Assembly (NCBI RefSeq): GCF_003144115.1
Contig: NW_020312005.1
Span: 430,562-494,561, forward strand
DNA from: Tilletiopsis washingtonensis
Taxonomy: Eukaryota; Basidiomycota; Exobasidiomycetes; Entylomatales
Direction: 5' to 3'
Length of the DNA: 64,000 nt
Shown here: positions 1-12,530 of the stretch, one piece after another
Position numbering within the stretch: the stretch's first letter is position 1
How the letters are laid out: each line of letters opens with the position of its first letter
The notes under the pieces: model-generated
What the model saw: the letters and a program-made list of their open reading frames with translations, nothing else
Databases searched by the model: none
Told to the model about the DNA's origin: nothing
Position numbers and translations under genes: made by a program

Positions 1-104
1 GCTCGCCACCGCAGCCGCGGCCACCTCAATGAGCCGTCTGCTTCCTTCCTGTAATACCAGCACTCCTCTCCCCGTCATTATCATCACCATCATCATTAGC
101 CCTC

Positions 105-1286
105 TCAGTGACAGCCCACGCCCTTGTCGACGCCGTCGCCCACCTGGTGCTGCAGGTCGCGCGAGAAGAGGTAGTGCCCGATCACGGCGCCTGCTAGCAC
201 GGCTGCGATGCTACGTGAGGTAAATGTGAGCTGTGCGCACACAGCTGAGAGAGAGTGTGAACTCACAGTTGCGCGTTGTATCTGTTGAGCGCGGAGTAGA
301 GGGAGAGAGGTGAGCGGGCAGCGCACCCGTGCGCGCGATTGAGAGACGCACGTCATGCTGAAGCGAGCGAGTCAGCAAGATGCACGAATGAAGCAGGCTG
401 GACGACAGCGTGGCACGACTTACAAGATGAGCATAAGCGTCATGGACAGCGCGACCGAGACGCCGTACAGCGCCGAGCGCAGCAGTTGGGCGCGCGGCGG
501 GATGAGCAGCGGCGGGCTGTAGAAGGTGAGTGGTCAGCGATGGCAGCGGGCGTAAAGCCTTCTGCGCATGAATGCGCAGTGCACTGCACACAGACGCTCG
601 GGCAGCATGCAGCCGACGAGGGACTGGCGTGGCAGGCTGGCATCCGTTCCTCTAGCCTGCCAGTATCGAGCCGCAGTCCGGTTTCCAATGCGAGGCACGC
701 GGACGACCATGTCGCCAGACTCAAAGCACCGTACTGTCTCTGCATCCTCTGCCTTCGACCTGCGACTCACATGATGCCTCTCCGTCTGGCCGCCGGACCC
801 TCCTCGTCTCGCCCACTCAGTGTCCTCCTCATGCCACTCGGCAAGCCATTGCCCACCGCCGTCGCCGCGCTCGTCGGCAGCACACTGGCGCGTCTTCGGT
901 GCACTAGCCCATGTGGCGTGCTGCCGGCGAGGCCGTGTGCGGCTGCCAGACGCGCATCGAGAGTGCGGATGGAGAGACGCACGTACTCGTACGCGATGCC
1001 GAGGAGCATGATCAGGACGAGCGAGCCGAGCAGCGTGGCGCCGGTGGTGATCTGCCAGCTCGGAAAGATGATGCTGGGCGGCAGAGTGTCAGACACGGCA
1101 GGAGCCGCGGCTGCAGCAGCCTCCACGTCGCACTCACCACACGTTCGTCGCATCGCGGTTCCACAGCATGTTCATCTTGCACGGCGGCGCAGGCGCACAG
1201 TGCGCGCCCGGCAGGCAGCTGCCGCCGTCGTCCATGCCGCCGCCGCCGTGGTGCATGCCGCCGTGATCCATGCCGCCGTGGTCCAT
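105..1286 (-). CDS. CTR: Ctr-family copper transporter
   Basis: High-affinity copper importer forming a trimeric pore in the plasma or vacuolar membrane. Proposed coding exons (minus strand): 1138-1286, 771-1073, 424-516, a 6-nt microexon 352-357, 267-281 and 105-210, giving 223 residues. The N-terminus is a Met/His-rich copper-binding stretch with repeated HGGM units, followed by the family motif MNMLWN near residue 40. TM1 lies in exon 2 (CIIFPSWQI onward). The microexon is needed to give M179-x3-M183 in TM2, followed after exactly 12 residues by G196-x3-G200 in TM3. This is the family signature M-x3-M-x12-G-x3-G. Without the microexon the second Met is lost although the frame stays open. 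The loop between TM1 and TM2 is long and of low complexity. The gene diverges from the GMC oxidoreductase across a 1.2 kb upstream region. Whether it acts at the plasma membrane or vacuole cannot be told. Confidence 0.93.
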
Positions 1287-2475
1287 GGCAGTGCGGCTTG
1301 AGAGAGGAGGTTGTGGGAGGGACGCACGGACGGCGCGCGGATAAGCCGCGGCTGAGGCAGGCACACGACGAGACGCATCCGCACGAGAATGTTCGGCTGT
1401 CACGAGGCTGCTCTCGGCCGCACCGGGGCCGGCGTCGGCGGCGCACTTCCGCGGCAGAGCAGCCCACAGCGCCGCGCGGCCCGACCCCTCTCGCTCTCGC
1501 AGCTGCGACGCAGCGCGCCCCACGCGTGCCGGCCCCTGGACCGGCAGCCTTGGCAGGCCGCGTGCTTGCGCTTGTGCGGCTGGTCGCATATGCCGTGACG
1601 CATCGGCCGCAGCGTGCAGAGAACAGAGAACAGATGCGTGCTGCTGCGATCTGCATGCGCGATGCTGGCCAAGCTCGTGCTGCGAGCTCGGCGTGGTCAA
1701 GGTGCAGCGCAGGCAGACGGTGCTGCGCGTACCGCTGTCACGCTCGAGGTCCACCGCACCCCGAGAGGAAGCAGCGCCACATGGCCGAGCGTTGAGGGAC
1801 GGCCTAGGCGACGGATCTGCCGCGACAGCGCCGCACCTCGTGGCAGCCGCTGCGAGGTCAGCAAGCATCGGCGTCGGGGTGCCATCGCCAGATCGACGGC
1901 GCATGGGCCGAGGAGGCACATGGCGGCGACGGAGCTGCCACGGCCGACGTGCCGTGCAAGAGAAGGCTTGGCGCTCACGCGCGGCTGCCGCGCAAGTCCG
2001 CGGTCTCGTCTCGCGGTGCGGCAGCTGCAGAGCGCAAAAGCAGCATGACGCGCGTGCATCTCCGATCAAGGGTTCGCTCGACAGACGGCACCCGCGCAGT
2101 GTGCAGAGCGAGCGGCGAAAGCGCACCCAGCAGCAAGCTCAGCTCAGAGCGCAAAGGCCAAGCGCAGCGGTCGTGTGCCCGCACTTCGCTTGCAGCGGCG
2201 AGAGGGAGCAGCGAGATGCAGCGCGTGCAGCAGCGGCAGCGCCAGGCACAGCACAGCCGCAGGCGGCGCAAGGTGAAGTGCCCCATAAGGGAGTGCCACC
2301 CCCTCGGGCGCCCTCTTGCCCCCTGTCACCTCAAGCGCCACTTTTCAAGCACTCTACCTCGCCGCCGGGCCTTCTCGCAACCACCACCTCTCCAGTCTCT
2401 CGGCAGCGCACGCACCTCTCTCACACGCTTGCTGGCACAACAGCACCGCGCACCCCTCTCTCTCTCTCTCTCACC
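1287..2475. other. Intergenic region, divergent upstream of CTR and GMC oxidoreductase
   Basis: About 1.2 kb between two divergent start codons. It holds only overlapping open frames without family resemblance. The last part before the plus-strand ATG is pyrimidine-rich. I could not identify a copper- or iron-response element with confidence. Confidence 0.5.
2455..2472 (+). repeat. (CT)n tract just before the GMC oxidoreductase start codon
   Basis: A run of about nine CT dinucleotides ends four bases before the ATG at 2476. Pyrimidine-rich leaders just upstream of the start are common in fungal promoters and 5' leaders. A regulatory role here is inference. Confidence 0.6.
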
Positions 2476-4689
2476 ATGAAGCTCGCCGGCGCCTCCGCCT
2501 CGGCGCTGCTTGTCGTCGCGGCCGCCAGTGCGGTCAGCGGCGCCTCGACCCAGCGGCGCGCGCCATCGTTCAGCTCGCAGGACTCGCCGCTCGCCGGCAT
2601 GCTGCGCCGCAGCGTCACGGGCAACGGCAACACGCTCAGCGGCCAGACGTTCGACTACGTCGTCGTCGGCGGCGGCCTCGCCGGCCTCGTCGTCGCGAAC
2701 CGCCTCTCGGCGGATTCGAACTTCACCGTCGCAGTCATCGAGGCGGGCGCCGATGCGTACGGCGCGGGCCAGGAGCGCATCCTCGTGCCCGCGGGCAACC
2801 TGTACAACTCGGCGCTGCGCTCGGCGCAGGACTGGAACTGGCAGACCGAGGGCCAGGCGGAGATGGGCGGGCGCCAGCTGGCGTGGCCGCGCGGCAAGGT
2901 GCTCGGCGGCAGCAGTGCCGTCAACGGCCTCTACATGGTGCGCGCCAGTGCGGCGGAGCACAACTCCTGGGGCGCCCTGGCTGGCGACAGCGATCGCTGG
3001 GGGTGGGACAACGTCTACAGAGCCATGAAGAAGAGCGAGCACTTCGTGCCGCCGAGCGCCTCGGTGCAGGAGGTGCTGCCCGACCTCAGCTACAATGCCG
3101 CCTCGCACGGCCAAGACGGGTCCATCTACACGTCGTGGCCCGGCGTCGCATACTCGAGCACAAACGACTTCCTGCAGAGCATGGCCGCGACGGTGAGTAG
3201 CGGCGGTGTACCGATCTGCAGGCGCGATTGAAGCTGACACTTCCGACAGGGCACAGCGATCTCCAGCGATAGCTACGGCGGCGAGAACTGGGGCGCCTTT
3301 GTGGCCCAGAGCTCCATCAACCCCAACGACTGGAGCCGCTCCTTCTCGCGTAACGGCTACCTCGACACGGCGCAGGACCGGCCCAACCTCTCGGTGCTCA
3401 CGGGCCACACCGTGACAAAGGTCCTGACCGACGCCTCGGACGCCAACGCAGTCCGAGCGACCGGTGTGCAGTACGCCGCGGCCTCGGGCCAGACGGTGCA
3501 CACGGTGAACGCACGCCGCGAGGTCATCATCAGCGGCGGCGCCATCAACTCGCCGCAGATCCTGCAGCTCAGTGGCATCGGAGACGCGCAGCAGCTGCAG
3601 AGGATCGGCATTGACTCGATCATCGATCTGCCCGGTGTGGGCCACAACCTGCAAGATCATCTGGCCTCGTCGGTCTCCTGGGCTGCCGGCTCTGGCTCGT
3701 ACCCTGTGACGGGCCCGGACGCGAGGTGCGTGTCTGCACGCTTGGCCGCTCTGACGCCTACTGACCCCTCCTCCAGCGCCATTCAGAACTCGTTCGTCAA
3801 CTCGGCCATTGGCTACGTCAACATGACGACACTTTTCGGCTCGAGCGCCGCCGATCTGGTCAACGACGCGCGCTCCGAGGTGGCGCAGCGCATCAGCGCC
3901 GCCAACATGCGCGACGAGGTCAAGCGCGCGTGGAACGCGACGATGACGGCGCAGCTCGACAAAGTCTTGGATCCAGCCGCGAATGGCAGCCCTCTGGAGT
4001 TGCTCTTCGCATACGTATTCGGCAGCATACAGATTCAGCTGGCTAGTCAGACGCCTCTCTCGCGCGGCACCGTTTTAGCCACAAGTGCCGACCCCTTCCA
4101 GGCGCCGGCTATCGACCCGCAGTACCTCAGCGCCGCCATCGACCTCGCGATCATGCGCGAGGGCTTCAAGCTGGCACGGCGCGTTGGCGAGACGCAGCCG
4201 CTGGCTGCTGCACTGGGCAACGAGCAGTCGCCGGGCAGCGGCGTGCAGACGGACCGCCAGTTCGAAGCGTTCATCCGCAACCAGGCGCAGACGGAGTACC
4301 ACCCGAGCTCGACGTGCTCGCAGTTGCCGCGCGCCGACGGCGGCGTCGTCGATGCCAACCTGCTCGTGTACGGCACGAGCAACCTGCGCGTCGTCGATGC
4401 CAGCATCGTGCCGATCGCCCTCAGCGCGCATCTGATGACGGCAACGTACGGACTCGCCGAGGTGGGCGCAGAACTCATCATCGAGGCGCGCACGCCGCCG
4501 CCGTCGTCGACGACGAGCTCGGCCGGCTCGGAGCCGACGGGCAGCAGCACCGGCGGCGGCAGCTCGGCAGGCAACAACAACGGCGGCTCGACGTCGTCTG
4601 GCGGCCAGAGCTCGGGCGCGCCGACGCTCTCGGTGCGCTCGGCGGCGCTCTTCGTCTGCGGCGCCGCCGTGGCCTCGCTGCTGCTCTAA
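2476..4689 (+). CDS. Secreted GMC oxidoreductase, probably GPI-anchored
   Basis: FAD-dependent glucose-methanol-choline family oxidoreductase (aryl-alcohol, glucose or choline oxidase/dehydrogenase-like), about 701 residues. Residues 1-23 are a signal peptide. The dinucleotide-binding motif VVVGGGLAG is at about 62-70, GMC signature 1 (WPRGKVLGGSS) follows, and signature 2 reads GGAINSPQILQLSGIG. Both C-terminal active-site regions are present (YHPSST and SAHLMTATYGLAE), each with a His. After the catalytic domain comes a Ser/Gly-rich linker of about 50 residues and a terminal hydrophobic segment (LFVCGAAVASLLL), the layout of a GPI-anchor signal. Exons 2476-3192, 3250-3725 and 3777-4689. The second intron (3726-3776, 51 nt, GTGCGT to CTCCAG) is in frame, so unspliced message would also read through. 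The substrate cannot be told from sequence. Most GMC enzymes are soluble, so a wall- or membrane-tethered form is noteworthy. Confidence 0.9.
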
Positions 4690-4722
4690 GCGCCCCGCCG
4701 TGGCCTCGCTGCTGCTCTAAGC
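4664..4722 (+). repeat. Tandem direct repeat across the GMC stop codon
   Basis: A 28-bp segment that includes the last codons and the TAA stop (4664-4691) is repeated without change at 4695-4722, period 31 bp. The second copy lies wholly in the 3' untranslated region and carries a second TAA. Confidence 0.9.
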
Positions 4723-5232
4723 ACGCCCGCCTCTCCTGCCTCTGCTCCCGCTCCGCACACACATGCCTAGACGCCGTCGTCCCCTCATTGCACTTGCTAC
4801 ACGCACACTCACTCACCCACATCCACTCATTCTCTGTCGCGGCATTCGTCTTCTCTCTCACCCTCTGCATCATACTTCCTCTGCCCGTGCGCTCTTCGCC
4901 GCCTTCCTCACCCAGCATTCACATTCGAGGGTCTCCCCTCGCGTACATACATACACACCCCACCTGCACTCTCACACAGCTCGCTGCCGGCTGCACACCT
5001 GGTCAATCAGATGCAACGTTGCACGCTGCCCTCTCGTCTTGCTGTGAGCTCGCTTCGAGGCGCCGTGGAGGCTTGGCTGGCCAGCGCGCTGCTCCGCGGC
5101 GCCCGCGGAGTTGCGCGCCCTCGCGGCTGGCGAAATAATTTGGCTGCGCGCGTGGTTCGCCTCGGTGGAGCGACGCTTCTTGCCTCTTGCACCTCATCTC
5201 GCCATCACACCTGCGTCACACCTCCCGCCAGC
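4690..5232. other. Intergenic region, GMC 3' flank and KRR1 upstream region
   Basis: About 540 bp. The first part contains the second copy of the stop-codon repeat, followed by CACT/CACA-rich, pyrimidine-rich sequence (about 4750-4990). No coding signal was recognised. Confidence 0.5.
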
Positions 5233-6789
<1,557 letters not shown>

Positions 6790-6880
6790 ACAGGGGTGCA
6801 GGCATGGGGCGAGGGGGCTGCATACGTGAGTGTGACGATATATCATTCATCTGCCATCAGTGGTCTGCGACCAAGGGGTA

Positions 6881-9800
6881 TCAGAAGTAGTGTGCGGTGC
6901 GCGTGCCGGCTGAGCCGGAGCTGTCGCGCTCGGAGATAGTGCTGAGCGCCGCGGCTCGTGGATGCATGCCGCCTGCGGCTGCGCGAGAGAAGGAGTGTGG
7001 TCGGAGAGGGACCGGGCGGATGACGCCTTGTGGCTGTGGCACGGGCAGTGAGGCGCGAGACGGCTGCGCTGAGACGCTCGTCGGCGCCGCGCTGATGGTG
7101 CCGCTGAGCGAGTGCGGACGCGTGGCGGAGCGCAAAGGCTGCGCCGTCTGGCTTGGCGGCGTTGGCAGCGGACGAGGCGGCGCTCGTTGCCACGACAGAC
7201 GATCGAGCGGCGGAAGCAGCGGCGAGCCGGAGCCGAATGCGCGCGGCTGCGGTGGTAGGGGCTTCGGAGGCGAGGGCGTGGGCTGCAGGTAGGCCAGGCA
7301 GGAGAGCCGGTCGATTGGCGGCATGAGCGGCGAGGCGCGGCTTTGCGGCTTGTGCTCCACACTTGGAGAGGCTGCCATGCCAGCAGCGGGCGTCGAGCCT
7401 GCCAGCTCGGCTGCGCGGCGTCGCGCGTCGCACTGGTCAGTTGGCGTGCTCGTGAAGCGTAGGCGTCTGCGCTCCTGCATCTGCTGCTGCTCGGGCGAGA
7501 CGAGCAGGCCGCCGAAGCCGTCGCCTGTCAGCTGCGGCGAGGCAGGCTGTGCAGACAAGGGCTGGTGGTCTGTCGCGTGTGTACGCAGCGGCGTGCCGGC
7601 CCACGTCGATGAGATGCTGTTGGAGGAGCCGTGCCATGCGCTGGCGTCATCGCGTGTGCGAGAGCGCGGGACGCCAAACGTGTCGTGAGACGCCGTCGGC
7701 GACGGAGCTCCCGGCGATATGCTCTGCACAGCCTCTGTGTTCTGTGCAGGCGCTTCACGCTGTGCAGGCGCTGCATACCACCACACAGCAGCGGCGTGCA
7801 GTTTGTCGAGGGCGCGAGCTGCCAGACTCCGCCGAGCGGGTGGAGCAGGCAGCGTCTGTCCGCTGGCGGTCGAGTACACGGAGCGTGACCGGATGCTGGG
7901 TCCATCGCGGTTAGACTGCTGCGGAGCCAGGTTGCCTACGCTGGTGACGGCATCCGTCTGCCGCTGTGTTTCGGTGCTCGTGCGCTGAAAGATCTTAGGC
8001 ACGGCGAGAAAGCGCGATGCCGGGCTTGCTGCGCCGGTGCGAGACGTTTCCTCGGAGCGTCGGTCGAGCAGCGACTCCCACGAGCGGGCGGCTTGATGTC
8101 CCTGATACGGCCTTGCAGCCTGCGTCATTGTGCCCGGAGCGCCATTGTAGAGCGCTGCCACGTCGGGATGCAGCGGCCGCGAGATGGAGCGATGCGCCTG
8201 AGCCGTCGCGTCTTGCTGCTGGGCGCCTGATTGCGTAGCTTCATATGGCGGCGAAGGCGGCAGTGACGAAGCGTGGTACGGCGTGATGTGCTCGTCGATC
8301 TCCTTGGGCTTGCGAGGCGAGCAGTGACGGATGACGATGGCCGTACCGATCGCTAGCACGAGGACGTAGAGGCAGAGGAAGAGGCAGTACATGAAGCGCT
8401 CCTTCTCGAGGCGCCGCACGTACGAGTTGACGACCGAGCCGACGACGCCATCGCTGTTGCTATCGCCCGAGCCGAGTGCAGCCTGCTTGATCGGCGCCAC
8501 GAGCTCGTCGGCGCGAGCGTCGCTGAACTGCAGAATGTCGGCCGAGACGGTGCTGAACTCGACATGCGCGTTTGACTGCAGCCAGCTGAGAGCACTCTCG
8601 ATGCTGCGAATCTTGCTCAGCAGCGCACAGTCGATGAAGCTCTGCATCGGCGTGTAGAGCGGCGTCGAGCTGAAGCTGTCGTTGAGCACGCCGGCGATGC
8701 CCGAGACGAGCTCGTTGAGCGTGCCGTTCTGCGAAAGGGTCAGTGACTGATGAAGCATGCGCAAACGATGCGACTCACGATGGTGCTGGTGGTTGTGTTG
8801 ACCCAGCTGAAAAGGTTGTTGTTCTGACGGACGACACGTGAGCATGACGCAAGGACCCACGAGTCACGGTCGACATACCAGATTGTCCTGGGCACTGATG
8901 ATGAGGGCGTTGCTGCGATTCGCAAAGTCGTGGCTTGCGTCTGTGAAGCCCGAATTCATCTCGGCGAGGATCGAGTCGCCGAGCTGGTCGAAGGAGGCGC
9001 CGATCTTCTGCAGACAAAGGGAAGGGATAATGAGAGAAAGCAGGGCGGATGAAGTATGGTGTCACTCACGCCATTGTAGTGCGACTCGACGGCACGGATA
9101 GCAATGATCTGTCCCTGCGTGGCTGCGAGGCCTGCAAGGCCCATGGCGAGCGCCGCGATCGCCATGGGGTGTGCAACCCATGCGAGCCACCAGCGAAGAT
9201 GTGCCTTGCCTCGCGGTGAACGGATGCCGAGCGGCCGAGCGATGCGGAAGGCTAGCAGCGCGAGGAGCGGGTGCGAGGCGAGCTCGAGTAGCGAGAGCAG
9301 ACGAGGCGTCGAGAGCATGTCTCTGCTTTGAACCGACCGCGAGCCACTCGAGTCCTTGCTGTCGCGGTCACGCCGCTCAGATGCGAGCGCTTCGGATGCC
9401 AGGAAAGCCTCGCGGGTACGCTCGACGTGCGTGCGCATCGAGCGCCAGGAGTACCAGGCGAGGAGCATGTTGAAGGCCGCGAGGAGCAGCGCAACGGCGC
9501 CGAGGAGACCAGCGGTCCAGTAGATGAGCTTGCGCAGCTCTCCGCCGAGATCATCGAGCGGCTTGGTGTCGAGCTTGTCCGCGCAGAAGGAGGCGGTGCG
9601 CATTGCCGGCACAGGAAGCAGAGTGCGGTCGAATGTGAACGTCGAGAGAGCTGGTAGGCGAGTGGTCAGCCTAGCCGGGCGTACGCTACATGCCGAATCA
9701 CACTCACTGGAGTTCACATCGCTCTTGAGCTGCTCGAATGGCTGCGAGATGAGCGCATCGAGACGCTGGCGCACGTCATCGAACGTCGGAAGCGTGTCGT

Positions 9801-10756
9801 TGAGCTTGACGAGGCCTGCAGAGAAGGAGTCGGGCAGCTTCACGTTGTCTAGAGCGCTGAGCGAGAAGTGATAAGTACACAGAGTCCTTCTAGAGCGTGT
9901 TGCGGGACTGACCTCAGGTCGGGCTGCGCCACAGTCGGCACGTCGATATGCTGGCCGATCAGCTTGAGCACATCGTTGAAGCCTCCGAGCGTGGTAGAGA
10001 GGAACGCATTGACGCCGCTGACCGAGGCCTGGATGGTGCTCTTGATGCCGGTAGCTGCATCGCCAATGACGTCGTCGAGCACCGCAACGGCGGACATGAG
10101 GAGACTCAGACTGCCTTGCACGACGAGCTCGACGAAGCAGAAGAAGAGCGAGCGGTACGTGTCGGTGAGGAAGATGAGCAGCTGCTCCACCGCCACCAGC
10201 CTAGACAGGAGCTGTCAGCACGGCACGAAGGCACTTGACCAGAGCCACCAACTCACGCCAGCGTCAGCACGCGAAGCGCTCCTCGGACTGTGGCCTCAAC
10301 GGCCTCGCTCGTTTGCTGATTGATGCTGTCGGCAAGGTAGTGCGGCATGCTCAGTGCCGTCGCCGCGCTCTGTTCAGCGCCGCTGCACGCCACGACGAGG
10401 CGCAGCTTTGCGGCGTCGATCTTGTCGTCAATGTCCTGTGCGCCGATCAGCGTCGTGGCGCCGACGAGGAGCAGTGCCAGTAGGCTAGGCGAGAGAAGCG
10501 AGAGGAAGAGCCGTGCCCGAAGGCCGAGCCAGGGCTTGAGAGGGCCATCAGTCGCGGGCAGTACGTGCGGCGAGGGCGTCGGCGGCGGCTGTGTGGGCCA
10601 GGCGCCGCTGCTGGACGCGAGGTAGTGGCCATCGGGTGGCAGTGAGGGCGAGTGAATGTGCTCGGGGTAAGAGGGTGGTGGTGCGGGCAACGCGTGCGTC
10701 TGCAGAGGCTCGGGCGTCACCGCGCCGCGTCGCGAGGGCAGAAGAAGAGGTCGCAT
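6881..10756 (-). CDS. PRM1: PRM1 plasma-membrane fusion protein
   Basis: Multispanning membrane glycoprotein that promotes plasma-membrane fusion of mating partners. Seven exons (minus strand): 10257-10756, 9913-10200, 9708-9856, 9070-9650, 8879-9007, 8779-8823, 6881-8728, giving 1179 residues. Family blocks are KPWLGLRARLFLSLLSPSLL with TM1 (about 73-102), the ectodomain start DIDDKIDAAKLRLVVACSGA with its conserved Cys, PHYLADSINQ, then TM2 near RSLFFCFVELVV, TM3 in LIYWTAGLLGAVALLLAAFN, TM4 after the LRWWLAWVAHPM block, and the last TM (YCLFLCLYVLVLAIGTAIVI). Several N-x-S/T sites lie in the external loops. About 450 residues after the last TM are Ser/Pro/Ala-rich and have no counterpart in the 661-residue yeast protein. 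A short exon of 45 nt is included. Expression would be expected on pheromone response; no element was identified. Confidence 0.9.
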
Positions 10757-11266
10757 CGAGAGCGACGAGACGTCGAGCCAGCGACGTGTGGATGTGGAGA
10801 GATGGTGGAGAAGAAGGAGGGCTAGAGCGCTCGCGGTGCGCTGATGAGCGAGGGGCCCTTTTGAGCGGATGCTGCCTCAGCCCGAGACAAGGGTCGATGA
10901 AGAGCGCGCGCGCGGTGCGCTCGCGGCGCAGAGAGAGACAGCGGAGGGACGGCGGCAGACGGCCTGCCGCCTTGGCGCCGAGGCGTGAGCGCTCTGCTGG
11001 GACAAGGGCATGACTAGTGGCTGCCGCCCGGCAGCGCTCGGCACTGCATCATGCGACAAGGCGAGTGTGGCTACCGGCATCGTTTGGCCGGCGCGGCGAG
11101 GCGAGGACAAGGGCAGCAGAGACACTCGACTGACGGCTCAGGGGGCGGGGCGTGCCGTGCGCGCGGCGCAGCTTCCCTTGTCCTCGACGCGTCAGCCAAT
11201 TCCGCGGATCGTGGCCGCTCACCGCTCTCGCTGGCTGCTATTCTCTCGCATTTGCTCAAGGTCTGT
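10757..11266. other. Intergenic region between PRM1 start and PNP end
   Basis: About 510 bp upstream of PRM1 and downstream of the PNP gene, both on the minus strand. No gene or clear motif was recognised; it should contain the PRM1 promoter. Confidence 0.45.
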
Positions 11267-12530
11267 CTACAATGGCGTCGAGAGGATGGTGCGCTCGACG
11301 CTGCGGCATAAGAAGATGAGCGTCAGCTACAGAGCTCGCTGCTTGCCCAGAATGCACTCACAGGCGGCGCACGTCCTCTGCGCGTCTCATGCCCACCTCG
11401 AGCACCTCCTCGTGCGTCGCCGCCTCCTTCGAGTCCTTGCCCGTCTGATCCTCCAGCGCCTCGCCTTTAGCCTCACGCTCTATCGCCGCCTTGGCGTCAA
11501 AGTACGGCGTCACCACCACCTTGTTCGTCACGAGCGAGATGCCCAGCACGCGCAGGCCTGCATGCCGCGCCGCGAGAATCTCGGGCACCGTGCTCATGCC
11601 GACGCAGTCTGCGCCCGACGAACGCAGGAACTTGCACTCGGCGCGCGACTCGTACGAGGGGCCAGAGACGTAGGCGTATGTGCCCGAGGCGACGCTGTCG
11701 AAGAGCGAGAGCTCGCGTGCGGCGCGGAAGAAGGACAGCCGGAGAGGCACATCGTAGGCGTCGGACGTGGCAGGGAAGCGCGGGCCCAGCGGCACGTTGT
11801 GGCCGATCAGCGGGTTCAGTGACTGCAAGGCGAGGGTCAAAAGAGGCGATGCGCATGTGTGAGAGAGGCACGTACGCCGAGCGTGGGCAGCGAGAGGTGA
11901 TCGTGCATAGCGACGATGGTGCCGACGTCGTAGTCCGGGTTCAGGCCGCCCGAGGCGTTCGTGACTAGAAACAGCATTCAGCGAGCCGTTTATCTCTCTG
12001 CAGCCCTGAAGCGACGCACCGACGACGGCCTTTGCGCCGAGCAGCTTCATGAGGCGCACAGGCAGCACGCACGCCTGCGGCGAGTGGCCCTCGTACAGGT
12101 GGAAACGGCCCAGCGCCGCCACGACGGGCACGCGTGTGGAAGAGGCGCCCGTCGAGTCGTGGAGGAAGCCAAAGGCCAATGATGACTTGTGGCCCTCGAC
12201 GGTCGTCGGCGGGAAGCCCTTCGAACAGGGTCAGCAGAGGAGTGGAGGCGCAGTGCGGCGCCCAAGCCGCTGCACCGCCGTTGCAGCACTGCAACACGCA
12301 TGTGCAGCACGACATCTCATACGCAGCCCTTCCATCCTCACGCCAGCACTCACCGGCACGGCGCTGTACGGCACGTCGATGCGCTCCTGCAGCGTGTCGG
12401 CGAGGCCGGCGAGGCCGCTGCCGCAGATGATGCCCCACTGCGGGCGCGCGAGGGGGCTGTCGGCCGGCAGGTGCGCGGCGATGGCGGCGAGCGCCTCGGG
12501 GAAGGGCGAGGGCAGCGAGGGCGTGGACAT
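11267..12530 (-). CDS. PNP1: Purine nucleoside phosphorylase
   Basis: Trimeric PNP of the purine salvage pathway: inosine or guanosine plus phosphate gives free base plus ribose-1-phosphate. Exons (minus strand): 12354-12530, 12020-12218, 11876-11964, 11362-11822 and a terminal exon 11267-11300, giving 319 residues. Motifs are the phosphate-binding loop ICGSGLAGLADTL (about 34-46), the family signature GRFHLYEGHS, the block VTNASGGLNPDYDVG, SGPSYES, and the base-recognition segment GISLVTNKVV. The 34-nt last exon encodes VERTILSTPL, which aligns with the end of mammalian PNP. If the last intron were kept, a stop overlapping the donor GTGAGT would end the protein ten residues earlier. The gene shares a 208-bp divergent upstream region with the RRN6-like gene. 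Confidence 0.94.

Noticed and set aside
267-423. CTR model with direct splicing from 424 to 281
   Set aside because: It is in frame but destroys M-x3-M; the 6-nt microexon gives the exact family spacing.
11358-11363. TGA at 11358-11360 as the end of PNP
   Set aside because: It lies inside the donor GTGAGT; splicing to 11300 adds VERTILSTPL, which fits the family end better.
11010-11822. Plus-strand open frame opposite the PNP gene
   Set aside because: Antisense to conserved PNP motifs.
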